A stretch of 64,000 bases of DNA from Mesorhabditis belari (Eukaryota; Nematoda; Chromadorea; Rhabditida; Rhabditidae). The translations under genes and the position numbers were made by a program. The stretch lies in contig CAUEEP010000729.1 of the NCBI GenBank assembly GCA_958450365.1, positions 330,001 through 394,000 of the forward strand. The letters are read 5' to 3'. Within the stretch, counting starts at the first letter, position 1. Each line of letters begins with the position of its first letter. The notes beneath the pieces were generated by a model, which worked only from the letters and a program-made list of their open reading frames with translations, ran no database searches and was not told where the DNA came from. This document shows positions 1 through 11,039 of the stretch, one piece after another.

Positions 1-599
1 GAAAGTTAGAAACCCGAAAGCTCTTCATTCTAACCATTTTTTGAGACAATTTTTGGCTAAAGACAATTTGTTTTTTGAAAAAATTCTGTGGATCGGATGA
101 ATTTGCACAGCTTTAGCCGGGGAATCGACTCAATTTTCCAATTTTCCGGAAATTTTCGCTCAAAATCTAGTAATTCTTTATAAAAAACTGAAAAATCATT
201 TATTTTCTCTATGAATTTGATATTTTAATCATTCATTTATCATTCAATATCCAAAAAAATTCTGTTTTCCTTAAATTTTAGGCATATTTTTCACACCTGG
301 ACACTATTTTTTAAGAAAAATTCCCTTGAAATCTTCTTTTTTTTTTGTAAGACAAAGGCTCTTTTGCATAAAAGAGTAGAGAAAAGGAAAAGAATGTGAA
401 ATGAGCGTGTTTGTCGTTTTTGGTGGGGGGAAAAGAGAAAGAGAATTCGAGGATTTGATGATCGGGGGAAAGGAAAGGAAAAAAAGGAGAGAGGACAACC
501 CAAGCGTGAACTGTGTAAAACAAAATGTCCGTATTCTTTTCCCTCGTTTTTTCTCCCTTAAAAAATGCAACATTTTACATTCAGGCTTGCTTAAAATCA
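1..599. other. No gene seen; AT-rich flank
   Basis: I find no exon-like stretch with splice signals here. The open frames are phenylalanine- or serine-rich translations of T-rich or purine-rich low-complexity DNA. Confidence 0.5.
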
Positions 600-1515
600 G
601 TTAAACCGCTGAGTATCTTTATATTTGAAGGGGATTTGGCATCAAATCGATTAAACAACTGACTATCTTGATATTTGAAAGGAATTTGGCACCAATTCAG
701 TTAAAACAAGCGAAGATCTGGGGGTGGGACAAATGCGACAAATGCGACCTTTTTTTTGCGCACCCGGCCAAAAGCGCAGCTTTTTGTGCTGGAAAAGGCC
801 TTAGGAAAGGTCGTAGAGCATCAAAAATGTTTCCATGCCAGGGAATCGTATGCGTAGATTCCGAATTTCGACAAATCAGACCTTGCTGGTACGTCAAATT
901 TGGGATAAAAGGCAAAAACTGCGGAAAAGCGTCAGGGTGCGTAGTTTTTGCAGTTTGGATCAAACTGCGGCACAACCGTATTGGAACCGTATTGGAACCG
1001 TATTAGATCAAAAAAAAGAACCGTATTGGAACCGTATTGGAACCGTTGGAAAAGGCACAAACTGCGGAAAAGCGTTAAGTTGCGTAGTTTTTGCCTTTTA
1101 GCCCAAATTTGACGTGTCAGCGAGGTCTGATTTGTCGAAATTCGGAATCTACGCATACGATTCCCTGGCATGGAAACATTTTTGATGCTCTACGGCCTTT
1201 CCTAAGGTCTTTTCCAGCAAAAAAAAGGTCGCATTTGTCCCACCCCCGAAGATCTCTATATTTGAAGGGAATTTGGCCATAAATCAGTTAAACAGCTGAA
1301 TATCTTTACATTTGAAGGGAATTTCGCACCAAATCAGTTAAAACAACTGAATATCTTCATATTTCAAAAGAATTTGGGACAAAATCAGTCAAAACAGCTG
1401 AATATCTTTATATTTGAAAAGAATTTGGCACCAAATTGATTAAACAGCTGAATACCTTTATATTTGAAGGGGTTTTCCCACCAAATCAGTTGCTCAGCTG
1501 AATATCTTTAAAAAG
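600..1515 (+). repeat. ~50-60 bp tandem repeat split by an inserted element
   Basis: Imperfect units of the type ATATCTTTATATTTGAAGG...AATTTGGCACCAAATCAGTTAAACAGCTGA run from about 600 to 719 and resume from about 1248 to 1515. The gap is exactly filled by the inverted-repeat element at 720-1247. The same unit occurs in reverse orientation at about 31290-31560. Confidence 0.75.
720..1247. mobile_element. 528-bp inverted-repeat element (copy 1), hAT-like MITE
   Basis: The left end GGGGGTGGGAC and right end GTCCCACCCCC are perfect 11-bp inverted termini, continued by ACAAATGCGACC-type sequence on both sides. The element is flanked on both sides by the octamer GAAGATCT (712-719 and 1248-1255), a textbook 8-bp target-site duplication, and it interrupts a tandem repeat. 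Longer internal inverted arms (for example GAATCTACGCATACGATTCC against its complement) surround a loop with copies of ACCGTATTGGA. No transposase is encoded. An 8-bp duplication is typical of hAT-type elements; the superfamily is inferred. Related copies are at 40389-40902 and 44335-44820. Confidence 0.85.
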
Positions 1516-1690
1516 AGCCTCATATAAGTCGGCGCTCGTGATTTTTTCGCCATTTTTTTGCAATAATTTTCGCTAGAAGTACGTTTTTCGTGAAAGTGCG
1601 CTAATTTTTCTCAAGTTTCTCGTTTTAAAAAACGCATTACTCACGAGAAACACACACTCTATGTGGCGCTTTTGCGATAAATTCCGCTTA
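1516..1690. repeat. Dispersed composite repeat segment
   Basis: Segments such as CGCTCGTGATTTTTTCGCC, TTTTTTGCAATAATTTTCGC and AACGCATTACTC...GAGAAACACACACTCT recur in reverse complement around 30790-31300 and 31590, next to the same ~55-bp tandem unit. This marks one long dispersed repeat family. Confidence 0.6.
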
Positions 1691-1694
1691 TTTT

Positions 1695-1865
1695 CAATGG
1701 ATCTATAAAGAAAAGCTGAATTTAACCTTTTTAACAGTAAATTTTTCATAAAACTCCATTTCTAGATAGGATTTTAAACGCTCGATCTGTTGTATGCAAA
1801 AGTTTTTGAATTAAACGATTGAAAAGGTTACTGTTAAATGGGTCAAATTCAGCTTTTCGTTATAC
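1695..1865. mobile_element. Small palindromic element
   Basis: AAAGAAAAGCTGAATTTAACC and TTTTTAACAGTAA on the left are matched in inverse order by TTACTGTTAAATGGGTCAAA and TTCAGCTTTTCGTT on the right. It looks like a foldback MITE of about 170 bp. Confidence 0.55.
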
Positions 1866-2085
1866 ACTTACTGTTGACTTTGTTTTTCATTTAATGTTAA
1901 CTTCTTATCAATAAACCGATAATATTTATGATTCTTTCCATCTTTTTAATGGCTTATTTGCATTCTGCTCTGTTTTTTTCACAATTGTTTCCCATTTTTA
2001 TGTCCGTTTTCAACTTCCAACTTTTGTTTATAACACTTTTACTTCCTGTTTTTGTTAGAATACTTTTCCAAGGAGAATTGAGTGG

Positions 2086-2383
2086 CTAGAAAGGTTATTT
2101 TTTCATGTTTAGGCAAAAAGTACGCCCAGTTTAATCTTACTTTGTGCATAAATGCATTCTTTCTGATACAGTTAGCTACTGCAGTGGACTTTATGCTAAA
2201 AACAACTTTTCTTTCTTCATTTTCTTCAATTCTTCTAGAAAGGTTATTTTTTCATGTTTAGGCAAAAAGTACGCCCAGTCTAGTCTTACTTTGTGCATAA
2301 ATCCATTCTTTCTGGTACAGCTAGCTACTGCAGTCGACTTTGTGCTAAAAAACCTTTTCTTTCTTCATTTTCTTCTTCATTTC
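2086..2383. repeat. 149-bp direct repeat, two copies
   Basis: Copy 1 (2086-2234) and copy 2 (2235-2383) both begin CTAGAAAGGTTATTTTTTCA and share GGCAAAAAGTACGCCCAGT and TACTGCAGT blocks with few mismatches. Confidence 0.8.
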
Positions 2384-2455
2384 TTCATTTCTTCATTTTC
2401 TTCATTTCTTCATTTCTTTATTTCTTCATTTTCTTTATTTCTTCATTTTCTTTCA
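2345..2455. repeat. TTTCTTCA microsatellite
   Basis: Run of TTTCTTCATT/TTTCTTTATT units directly after the 149-bp direct repeat. Confidence 0.8.
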
Positions 2456-2997
2456 GTAGTGCGCTTATTAAGAGAAAAATGAAGAATTCTGTGCGTCAGA
2501 AAGATGCATTTGCAAAATTTCAAGTACAAAGTGTATCTTTTGTTGTGGAAAATGCGGAAAAGACTTCAGAAAAGAAGAAATCAACAACATAAGAAAGGTT
2601 TATGGAAAAGAGAATTGGGGTTGGTTGTGGGTATTGAATGAATGCACACAAGTCTGTCCCTGTTTGCCCATCCTTTTCCCCCTTTTTCTCAATCCAATCC
2701 AATTCAATTCTCGATCTCGATTCCCTGTTTCTTTTTTTCCATTTCTCTTTTCAATTTCTTTCATTTGTCACACTTTTTACAAAGTAGAAAAGTAAAAAAA
2801 ACTTTTTCAATGCCACCTTTTATAGGATTTTGGTTAGGTATTTGTTTTTGAGTTTACTACAATTTTCGGGTTTTACTTATGCAGATAACTAACAAAATAA
2901 CTAACAACTTAGCCAGATAATGAGATATTCAAGTAACACGCAGTTAGGTATATCTATATCTTATTATCTAATAATTGTTATAAGCTATTAGATAATA

Positions 2998-3130
2998 AAA
3001 GTTAGATAACAAGTATTAGATAACAAGTATTAGATAACAAGTATTAGATAACAAGTATTAGATAACAAGTATTAGATAACAATTATTAGATAACAATTAT
3101 TAGATAACAATTATTAGATAACAAATATTA
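2998..3130. repeat. 15-bp AGATAACAAGTATT tandem repeat
   Basis: About nine consecutive units of TTAGATAACAAGTA drifting to TTAGATAACAATTA. Confidence 0.85.
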
Positions 3131-3611
3131 AATGGCAAATATATTAGATAACAAAAATTAAATACTAAATATTAGCTAACAAGTTTCAGTTAACTAAAAT
3201 ATCTTCCAAATTTCAAAGCTAATAGAACTTTCAAAGGCTTTAGTAGAGTTCGAAATTTGCATTTTAATGTTCAATGACTGAATTCAATCATTTGACTTCA
3301 AAATTCAAACCTAATACCTAAGTAGACTTTGTAACTCATTTTTCTCATTACTTTTTATTCTCTTCATTGCCAAAAATACTTTACTACTATCCAATGCCAA
3401 AAATACTTTTTCATAAGAGTTCCTGATTCTTTTCCCATTCCGATTCACCGTTTTTCATTTGTTCACTGTTTGTTGGGGATTATATTCATTTTGATTTTGG
3501 TGGAAAGAGACAGTACATACTTATTTGTCATAAAAAAGTAGAAAAATACCTTTCCCTAGTCAAATATGATAAAGGAAAAATGTTACAAAGATTATAAGGA
3601 CTATGTTTTCT

Positions 3612-3870
3612 AAAATTCTTCGTCAAATGGTAAGTTCGCGTAGCATTTGGCAGTTGACATTTCATTGTAAGTTAGCAATTTGATCAGTACTATAGGATCG
3701 AATGTTTCATTTTAAAAATCAGCTTAATTTCATAGTATCCTTGGCCACGGTCACTTCTCAAGGATACTATGAAGTGGCCACGATCCTATAGTACTGATCA
3801 AATTGCTAACCTACAAGGAAATGTCAATTGCCAAATGCTATGCGACCTATACCATTCGACACAGAATTTT
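3612..3870. mobile_element. ~260-bp palindromic MITE
   Basis: The left arm (AAAATTCTTCGTCAAATGGT, then GCATTTGGCAGTTGACATTT and TTTGATCAGTACTATAGGAT) is mirrored by the right arm ending ATACCATTCGACACAGAATTTT. A central hairpin CATAGTATCCTTG/CAAGGATACTATG closes it. No ORF is present. Confidence 0.8.
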
Positions 3871-4007
3871 ACGCTGATTTCAAATATATATTCCGTTTTT
3901 ACTAAATGACAAGCTAGCAAGAGTTATAAGCGTCTAAAGTTTTATTGGGAATGTGCTCTGAAATCTAGTGGTCTTAGCGGTCGCGTTTAGATCTTAGGGG
4001 CCTCTTT

Positions 4008-4395
4008 GTGGCCACGATTCGCTTCAGCCGTAGCCGACTGGTACAGGGTTCGTTTCTAGAGTGGGACCTCACGAGTTCGATCCGGCTTTGGGTCCCGAAT
4101 CCGGCTTCTTTTGCTTTTTTCAAGAAATGCTGTCAAAGAGGCGGATCTATTCACTCGTTGCCGCTTTGTATCGACAAAAGAGGACAAAATTGTCTCTCTT
4201 TGTGTGTGTTTGTGTTAACTATTAATATAGATCGTTAATATAAACTGAAATAATGCAAATATTTATTGAAATTCGAATCGAAAACTTTCCCTTCACACTT
4301 TCCGACTGTGAAAAGGCAAAGAGGCCGATCTATTCACTCATTCCCCGCTTTGTATCGACAAAAGAGGACAAAAGAGGACAAAATTGTGTGTGTGT
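4008..4395. repeat. Direct repeat with tRNA-like box sequences
   Basis: A block AGGCGGATCTATTCACTCGT...CGACAAAAGAGGACAAAATTG at about 4139-4192 is repeated at about 4320-4386. Upstream, 4024-4086 has box-A-like TAGCCGACTGG and box-B-like GAGTTCGATCC spacing but no clover-leaf that I can fold, so it looks like a tRNA-derived remnant. Confidence 0.45.
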
Positions 4396-4549
4396 GTGTG
4401 TGTGTGGAAAGCCCAAATTGCCATACAGTTTTCAGAAATTGCCATATTTCACTCTAAATACATCGCGAAAACTAGTAAATTTGAAAAACGACAATAAATA
4501 ATTGAATACTTGATCTATTGATCTTATAAGTCTATTGATATAAATAAGA

Positions 4550-4690
4550 TAGTAATATGTAGACTCAAATTTAGTTAAATGATTGAATTAATTAAATAAT
4601 TGAATTGGTTAAATGATTAAATTAGTTAAATAATTGAATTAATTAAATGATTAAATTAGTTAAATAATTGAATTAATTAAATGATTGAAT
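4550..4690. repeat. AT-rich tandem repeat (AATTAAATGATTGAATT)
   Basis: Alternating blocks of GAATTAATTAAAT and GATTAAATTAGTTAAATAATT. Confidence 0.7.
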
Positions 4691-4789
4691 ATCTTTTGCG
4701 TCTAAAAGCTTATCTCAAACTTATCTCAATCAAAAATCAAAGATTTTCTTTGATTCCGATGAGTACTATGTGTTTGTGCTTAAACTTGT

Positions 4790-4920
4790 CCTTTTCTTTA
4801 TTTCTTTTCTTTTCTTTTCATTTCTTTTCTTCTTCTTCTTCTTCCTCTTCCTTTCTTCTTCCTTTCTTTTCTTTTCTTTTCTTTTCTTTTCATTTCTTTT
4901 CTTTTCTTTATCAAAATCCT
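4790..4920. repeat. TTTTC-rich pyrimidine tract
   Basis: Simple repeat of TTTTCTTTTC and TTCTTC. The serine/phenylalanine-rich open frames over it are not credible genes. Confidence 0.8.
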
Positions 4921-5079
4921 TTTCTTTCTTCATTTTTTCATCAGAAAACTCTCATTTCTTTTCTTTTTTTCATTATTTGTTTACTTTAAATCATTTTTTG
5001 TTGGCTCTGACAGCTCTGCCGTTGAAAACATTGTAAAAAGCTGGAAAAATTATGTAAAAACCCTTTAAGAGCTCAACAT

Positions 5080-5440
5080 TTGATAGAATTTGTGATCATT
5101 TTTGATTTAAATTATTGTTTTTGATCATTTTTGATCAATTTTGATCAATTTTTGATCATTTTTGATCAATTTTTGGTCATTTTTGACCATTTTTGATAAT
5201 TTTTGATCAATTTTTGATCATTTTTGATCAGTTTTGATCAGTTTTTGGTCATTTTTGATCAGTTTTGATCAGTTTTTGGTCATTTTTGATCAATTTTTGG
5301 GCATTTTTGATCATTTTTGACCATTATTGATCAATTTTGAGCATTTTTGATCATTTTTGACCATTATTGATCAATTTTGATCATTTTTAAATCATTTTTG
5401 ACCATTTTTGATCATTTTTGATCCTCTTTTTGGTTATTGA
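5080..5440. repeat. GATCATTTTT 10-12 bp tandem repeat
   Basis: About 30 degenerate copies of TTTTTGATCA/TTTTTGACCA, giving dense GATC sites. Confidence 0.85.
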
Positions 5441-5546
5441 TTTGATTTAATTTAATTTTTGGTCATTATTCTAAAATTTTTTCACTTTTTTACTTTTGCT
5501 GAATGTTTTAAATTGGAAATGGCATTGCTTAGAGTTAGTAAATGAT

Positions 5547-5750
5547 GTATTTTGAAGAAAAATAGAAACGTACCCCTTCTGATGCATTCAAATTCTTCAC
5601 TTTTCTAGTAATATTGAGTTAAAAAGTGAATTAAATCTCTTCTAGTGCAATGAATTCACTTTTTAACTAAATATTTTACTAGAAAAGTGAAGAAATGCAG
5701 TGAATTCAATGCACCAGAAGGGGTACGTTACTATTTTTCTTTAAAATACA
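5547..5750. mobile_element. ~200-bp palindromic MITE
   Basis: TGTATTTTGAAGAAAAATAG plus AAACGTACCCCTTCT at the left is the near-perfect complement of AGAAGGGGTACGTTACTATTTTTCTTTAAAATACA at the right. Inner arms TTCACTTTTCTAGTAA/TTACTAGAAAAGTGAA extend the fold almost to the centre. Confidence 0.8.
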
Positions 5751-5969
5751 TATTAAAATCAAATTTAAATGACAAAAGTGATTTAAAGCTTAAAGAAAAA
5801 AATCGACAAATGTTAAGTTTTTGTTTTAAAGGTTTTAAATACGAATTTAGTTTCGAATTTAGGTTTTCTAGTAAGAATTAGAGTTATTTAAAGTTATTTA
5901 AAGTTATTGAAAGCTTTTCGAGAAGCTTTTAGATGGTTGCTAATGTCTTCTATCCTTCACCAGTCTTTC

Positions 5970-6165
5970 CCAATGCCAATTCCTGTCTGTTCCTTTCTCT
6001 CCTTTCTTCCTTTCTTCCTTCCTTTCCTTTCTCTCCTTTCTTCCTTCCTTTCCTTTCTTTCTTTTCGTTCTTTCCTTTCTTTCCTTTCCTCTCTTTCCTC
6101 TCTTCCTTCCTTTCCTTCCTTTCCTCTCTTCCTTCCTTCCCTTTCTTTTCCCATTTCTTGTGAAT
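5970..6165. repeat. TTTCC polypyrimidine tract
   Basis: Long CCTTTCTTCC/CTTTCC strand-asymmetric simple repeat. Open frames on both strands are by-products. Confidence 0.85.
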
Positions 6166-6334
6166 GTCCTTGAATAGACAATTTCGCCCTTTTTCCTTAT
6201 TTCTTCACCATTTTTGTGCAATCTCTCATTTTTTCGATTCAAAATTCGATTGAAAATCTTTTTCGAACTATTTAACTGTAAAACCTCTTAGAAAAGCTAA
6301 AGAAAGGTTAGTTACAAAGAAAATTCTATAACTT

Positions 6335-6690
6335 ATCCATAAACTTACTTATCCATAAACTTACCATAAACTTATCCATAAACTTACTTATCCATCAACT
6401 TATCCATCAACTTATCCATCAACTTATCCATAAACTTATCCATAAACTTACTTATCCATCAACTTATCCATCAACTTATCCATCAACTTATCCATCAACT
6501 TATCCATCAACTTATCCATCAACTTATCCATAAACTTATCCATCAACTTATCCATAAACTTATCCATAAACTTATCCATAAACTTATCCATAAACTTATC
6601 GATAAACTTATCGATAAACTTATCGATAAACTTATCCATAAACTTATCTATAAACTTATCCATCAACTTATCCATAAACTTATCAAAAAC
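6335..6690. repeat. 12-bp minisatellite AACTTATCCATA
   Basis: About 29 copies of AACTTATCCATA/AACTTATCCATC with rare CGATAA variants. Because 12 is a multiple of three it stays open on the minus strand as an (M/I)DK(F/L) repeat, but nothing suggests that it is expressed. Confidence 0.9.
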
Positions 6691-6954
6691 TCGATCTATT
6701 TTTGTTTTTCAATAGAAATTCAATAAAAATTTGGCTTTTTTACATAAATTTCAAAAGCTATAAAATAAAAAACGTCAAAATCTATGAGCTGAGCATCAAT
6801 TAACGGATCGATTTCCCGTTTTTGCCTTTTTTTAAAAGTAATTTCGCTTTTTTAACCTTTCGAGAGTAAAAGTTCGCATGTTAAAATTTGAAAAAAATCA
6901 TTTTTCATTAATTTTTAAGCACTAATCTTAATTTTGACGACTTTTTATACTATT

Positions 6955-7565
6955 TATAACAGTTTTAGTACTTTAAATAGTACTTTTAGTACTTTAAATA
7001 GTAGTTTTGGTACTTTAAATAGTAGCTTTAGTACTTTAAATAATACTTTTAGTACTTTTAGTGCTTTAAATAGTACTTTTGGTACTTTGAATAATACTTT
7101 TAGTACTTTAAATAATACTTTTAGTGCTTTAAATAGTACTTTTAGTACTTTAAATAGTACTTTTAGTGCTTTAAATAGTACTTTTAGTACTTTAAATAAT
7201 ACTTTTAGTACTTTAAATAGTAGTTTTGGTACTTTAAATAGTACTTTTTGTACTTTAAATAGTATTTTTAGTACTTTAAATAATACTTTAGTACTTTTAG
7301 TACTTTAAATAGTACTTTAGTACTTTAAATAATACTTTTAGTACTTTAAATAGTACTTTAGTACTTTAAATAATACTTTTAGTACTTTAAATAGTACTTT
7401 AGTACTTTTAGTACTTTAAATAATACTTTTAGTACTTTTAGTACTCCAAATAGTACTTTAGTACTCCAAATAGTACTTTAAATAATACTTTTAGTACTTT
7501 AAATAGTACTTTTAGTACTTTAAATAATACTTTAGTACTTTAAATAGTATTTTTAGTATTACTTT
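6955..7565. repeat. ~21-bp minisatellite TTTAGTACTTTAAATAGTAC
   Basis: About 600 bp of TTTAGTACTTTAAATA(A/G)TAC units. Shorter 15- and 19-base variants become frequent after 7290. Confidence 0.9.
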
Positions 7566-7760
7566 GTAGTAAAAGTTGCTAAAAATTTCTTTTCTTTCTT
7601 TTCTTTCTTTTCCCGGGAAGTTTGAATGAAAAAACTTTGGCAAAACTTTGAAATTGCTTATAAATTCCGTTTTCTTAGAGCTTATAACTGTTATAACTTT
7701 ATAACTGTTTTAACTTTACTGTTATAACTTTATAAACGGTTAATTAAATTATGGAGTGAA

Positions 7761-7772
7761 TTTTCAGAACCG
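7761..7772 (+). promoter_or_regulatory. Acceptor before the frm-1 start codon
   Basis: TTTTCAG ends at 7767, five bases before the ATG at 7773. This fits either a trans-splice site or the 3' splice site of an exon joined to upstream untranslated sequence. The sequence alone cannot tell which. Confidence 0.5.
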
Positions 7773-10700
7773 ATGGGTAAGGAGGGAGTGGGCGGCCACA
7801 CGGCGGTGGTGAGAGCGCCCGACGGAGAGATCAAAACGTTCCCATTATCGGTTTGTAGTGGGGCTTTCTTGGTTTGAAATTTGCAAAACACTTTCTTTCT
7901 AGTGCACTTGGGGTTCTTTGTTTTCTCGCAGAAGGCGCGAAATTCGCGAACTCAGTGCGCTAGAAGGCGCGAAAAAGCACGGAATTCAGTGCGCTGCCTT
8001 TGAGAGGCAAAAAGTACAAAAATTCTATAAGATATCGTAATTTTTACTTATAAATAAATACTTATTAATATAAGATACAGTAATCTTTAAAAACTTTCCA
8101 GAAAAAGGATAAAGGAGAGGCACTATTCTGTCAAGTGACACGGGATCTTTCGATCGAGGAAAAAGAGTATTTCTCTCTTTGTTTCTATGATCGAGAAGGC
8201 ATCAGGGTTTGTTTTTGAAAGGTTTTTGAAAGGTTTTTGAAAGGAAAACGAGGAAAATCGGTTTTAAAGCTTGGAAAACGAAGAAAATCGCTTTTAAAAC
8301 TTCTAAAACATTAAGAAAACTGTTTTAAAACTTCTAGAACACCAAGAAAACTGTTATAAAACTTCTAAAACATTAAGAAAACTGTTTTAAAACCTATAAA
8401 ACATTAAAACTGTTATAAAAGTTATCAAATATCAAGAAACACTACGCCAAAGTTGATGTAAACCATTATTAACAAATTCCAATTTCAGCACTGGCTCTAC
8501 AACGATAAACCGATTCAAAAACAGCTTAAAGGTTGGGAAATTGGGAAAAATTTGATTGATTGATTGATTGGGAAAAAGCATAGTAAAAAGAATTTCCAGA
8601 TTTACCTTGGGAGTTCTCGTACGAAGTGAAATTCTACCCGACACAGCCAACATCATTGACTGACGACAATGCTCGATACAATCTCTATCAACAGCTCAGA
8701 AGAGAAATCGTCACCGGGAGGTTGGATTCGAATCGAGTTTTGCCATCGTTTGCCATCCAGAATTAGACTGGAGAGCTTAGAGTAGAGTAGAAGTTTAGAG
8801 AGCTTAGAGTAGAAGAGAGCTTAGATTAGAAGAGAGCTTAGAGTAGAAGAGAGCTTAGATTAGAAGCAGAGAGAGCTTAGAAGGGACAGGACTAATGCAG
8901 AGACAGGACTAGTGTAGAGACAGGCCAAACTGGCAATACTGCCAAAAAAGCTTGTCTTCAGACCAAGTTTAACGTTTTCAGACTTCCCGCTTCAATCGAA
9001 TCGCACGCGATCCTTGGCGGCTTACAAGTTCAAGCAGATGTCGGTGATGTACAGGTGAATTTCATCAATGAACTAGATGAACTCAATTGACTCAATTAAC
9101 TCAATTGACTCAATAAACTCAATAAACTCAATTGACTCAATGACTCAATGAACTCAATGACTCAATTGACCCAATGACTCAATTGACTCAATGAACTCAA
9201 TGAACTCAACCAACTCAATCAACTCAATCAACTCAATCAACTCAATCAACTCAATCAACTCAATTAATTTTAGCAATCAGCCGAATATGAGAACTATCTG
9301 CAGACCACTCAGTTCTCACCGTATCCAGAGAGTGGACTTGTGGCGAAAATTCGAGACGAACACGTCAAGCACAAGTTCGTCAAAGCTATAATACTTGAAT
9401 TTTCAGATAATCTAAGCGAATTCTTATTCAATTAATAAATAAAGCATAGTATTTTGCATAGTATTTAATTAAAAAATCAAACTGACAAGTTGTAATGACG
9501 TCATTTCAGAGGTCAAACTCAAGACGAGGCGATTCTCGGCTATTTGGACACTTGTCGGCAGCTTTCCATGTACGGAGTGTTCCTCTTTTCGGCAAAGGTT
9601 CGGCATTTTCATTTCTTTTCTTTTCAATAACTATTTCAGGATGAAAAGGACAATGCGGTGAACATCGGCATTTGCGCGAGTGGGATCAATATTTATCGAG
9701 AACAGGTAGAAGAATCAAGAGCCTAGCTGGCAGGTAGAAGAGCCTAGCTGGCCGGTAGAAGAGCCTAGCTGGCAGGTAGAAGAGCCTAGCTGGCAGGTAG
9801 AAGAGCCTAGCTGGTAGGTAGAAGAGCCTAGCTGGCAGGTAGAAGAGCCTAGCTTGCAGGTAGAAGAGCCTAGCTGGCAGGTAGAAGAGTCTAGCTGGCA
9901 AATCATTCAATCTAAAGCTTAGAAACTGTACCGGCTAGTGATTTGATTTAAAAATTGATTCAAATCTAGTTCAAACCTAATTCAAACCTAATTCAAAGCC
10001 GATTTTACAGGCTCGTCTTCACAAATTCTCTTGGCAACACATCATCAAGATCAGCTTCCGAAAGAGCAACTTTTCGATTGAATTGAAACCGGGACAGGTA
10101 GAACTAAATAATTTTTTGGAATAATTTCTTTTGTTGGACTAATTTGCTTAGATTGATTGAATAATAGAGAAAAGATTACGCTTTTGAAATATTCTAGAAA
10201 ACGTAGCCGCAAACTAGCACAACTTCCCAAGAAATAAGTAAATCGAGTAAATCCCAAGATTTCAGCTCTCAAAGAAGTCGACCACTGTCAGCTACACGAC
10301 CCCATCTTACTATCACGCAAAGCGATGCTGGAAATGCGGAGTTGAGCACCATACTTTCTTCAGGTTTGTTTACAATTTGATATCGATTTATACTAGTTTA
10401 TAGATTGATGCAACCCGAGGACAAGCCGAAGCCCGGCCTTTTCCACTTTGGATCCACTCGTTTCCAGTACCATGGTCGTACTCAATTTCAGACGAAAATG
10501 GCCAGTCAGGTAGGAAAAGCTGAGGCTTTTACAGTACCTTTAGGCTAATCTACTGTATCCAAATGAGCTACATTACCATTGTAGGCTAACTATTTGAAAC
10601 TAGAGCTTGAAGTAGGAAAGCTGAGGCTTTTACAGTACCTTCAGGCTAATCGGCAGTTTTTTTGAAACTGGACACGTTATGGGAAACGCTCTAGTCATTA

Positions 10701-11039
10701 CAAGAAATTTTTCTTTACACTCTTTCTTCTTCAGTTATTCGATCGACCCGGCTCGGCCACCGTCCCAAGAAGCCAAGTTCCAGGCACGAGAATCTCACAA
10801 TCGCTGGATAATGGTTAGTTTACATAGCTAATAGGATTCTAGCCGACGATTTTGTTTCCTCAAAAGGATTTGGCTTGGCTGGATGGATTTGGGTTGGCTG
10901 GATGGATTTGGCTAACTAAAAATCTAAATTTACGTCTAAAAATTGATCTAAATTTGATCTGAAAACAAGTTTGTTCTAAAAACAATGTTTAGTCGCTGTA
11001 CAACAAGCCGGCACGCACTACGATGTCACCGGAACACAG
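7773..11039 (+). CDS. frm-1: frm-1 exons 1-13: FERM and FERM-adjacent domains
   Basis: Exons: 7773-7850, 8102-8206, 8489-8531, 8600-8720, 8982-9054, 9274-9374, 9510-9597, 9640-9705, 10011-10097, 10266-10363, 10404-10509, 10735-10813 and 10993-11039, each with GT donor, AG acceptor and matching phase. The translation starts MGKEGVGGHTAVVRAPDG. It shows FERM hallmarks in order: a ubiquitin-like F1 lobe ending KEYFSLCFYDREGIR; F2 with LPWEFSYEVKFYP, RYNLYQQLRREIVTGR and CRQLSMYGVFLFSAKD; the F3 PTB-like lobe with FSWQHIIKISFRKSNFSIEL and KRCWKCGVEHHTFFRL. The FERM-adjacent piece GSTRFQYHGRTQFQTKMASQ follows. F3 normally binds cytoplasmic tails of membrane proteins. Nothing key appears missing. 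Confidence 0.9.

Noticed and set aside
2144..2592. Ser/Phe-rich ORFs near 2.1-2.6 kb
   Set aside because: They span a 149-bp duplication and a TTTCTTCA tract and have no splice-supported partners.
6448..6675. 75-codon MDKFMDKL protein on the minus strand
   Set aside because: A 12-bp satellite cannot acquire a stop unless mutated; there is no flanking coding or splice evidence.
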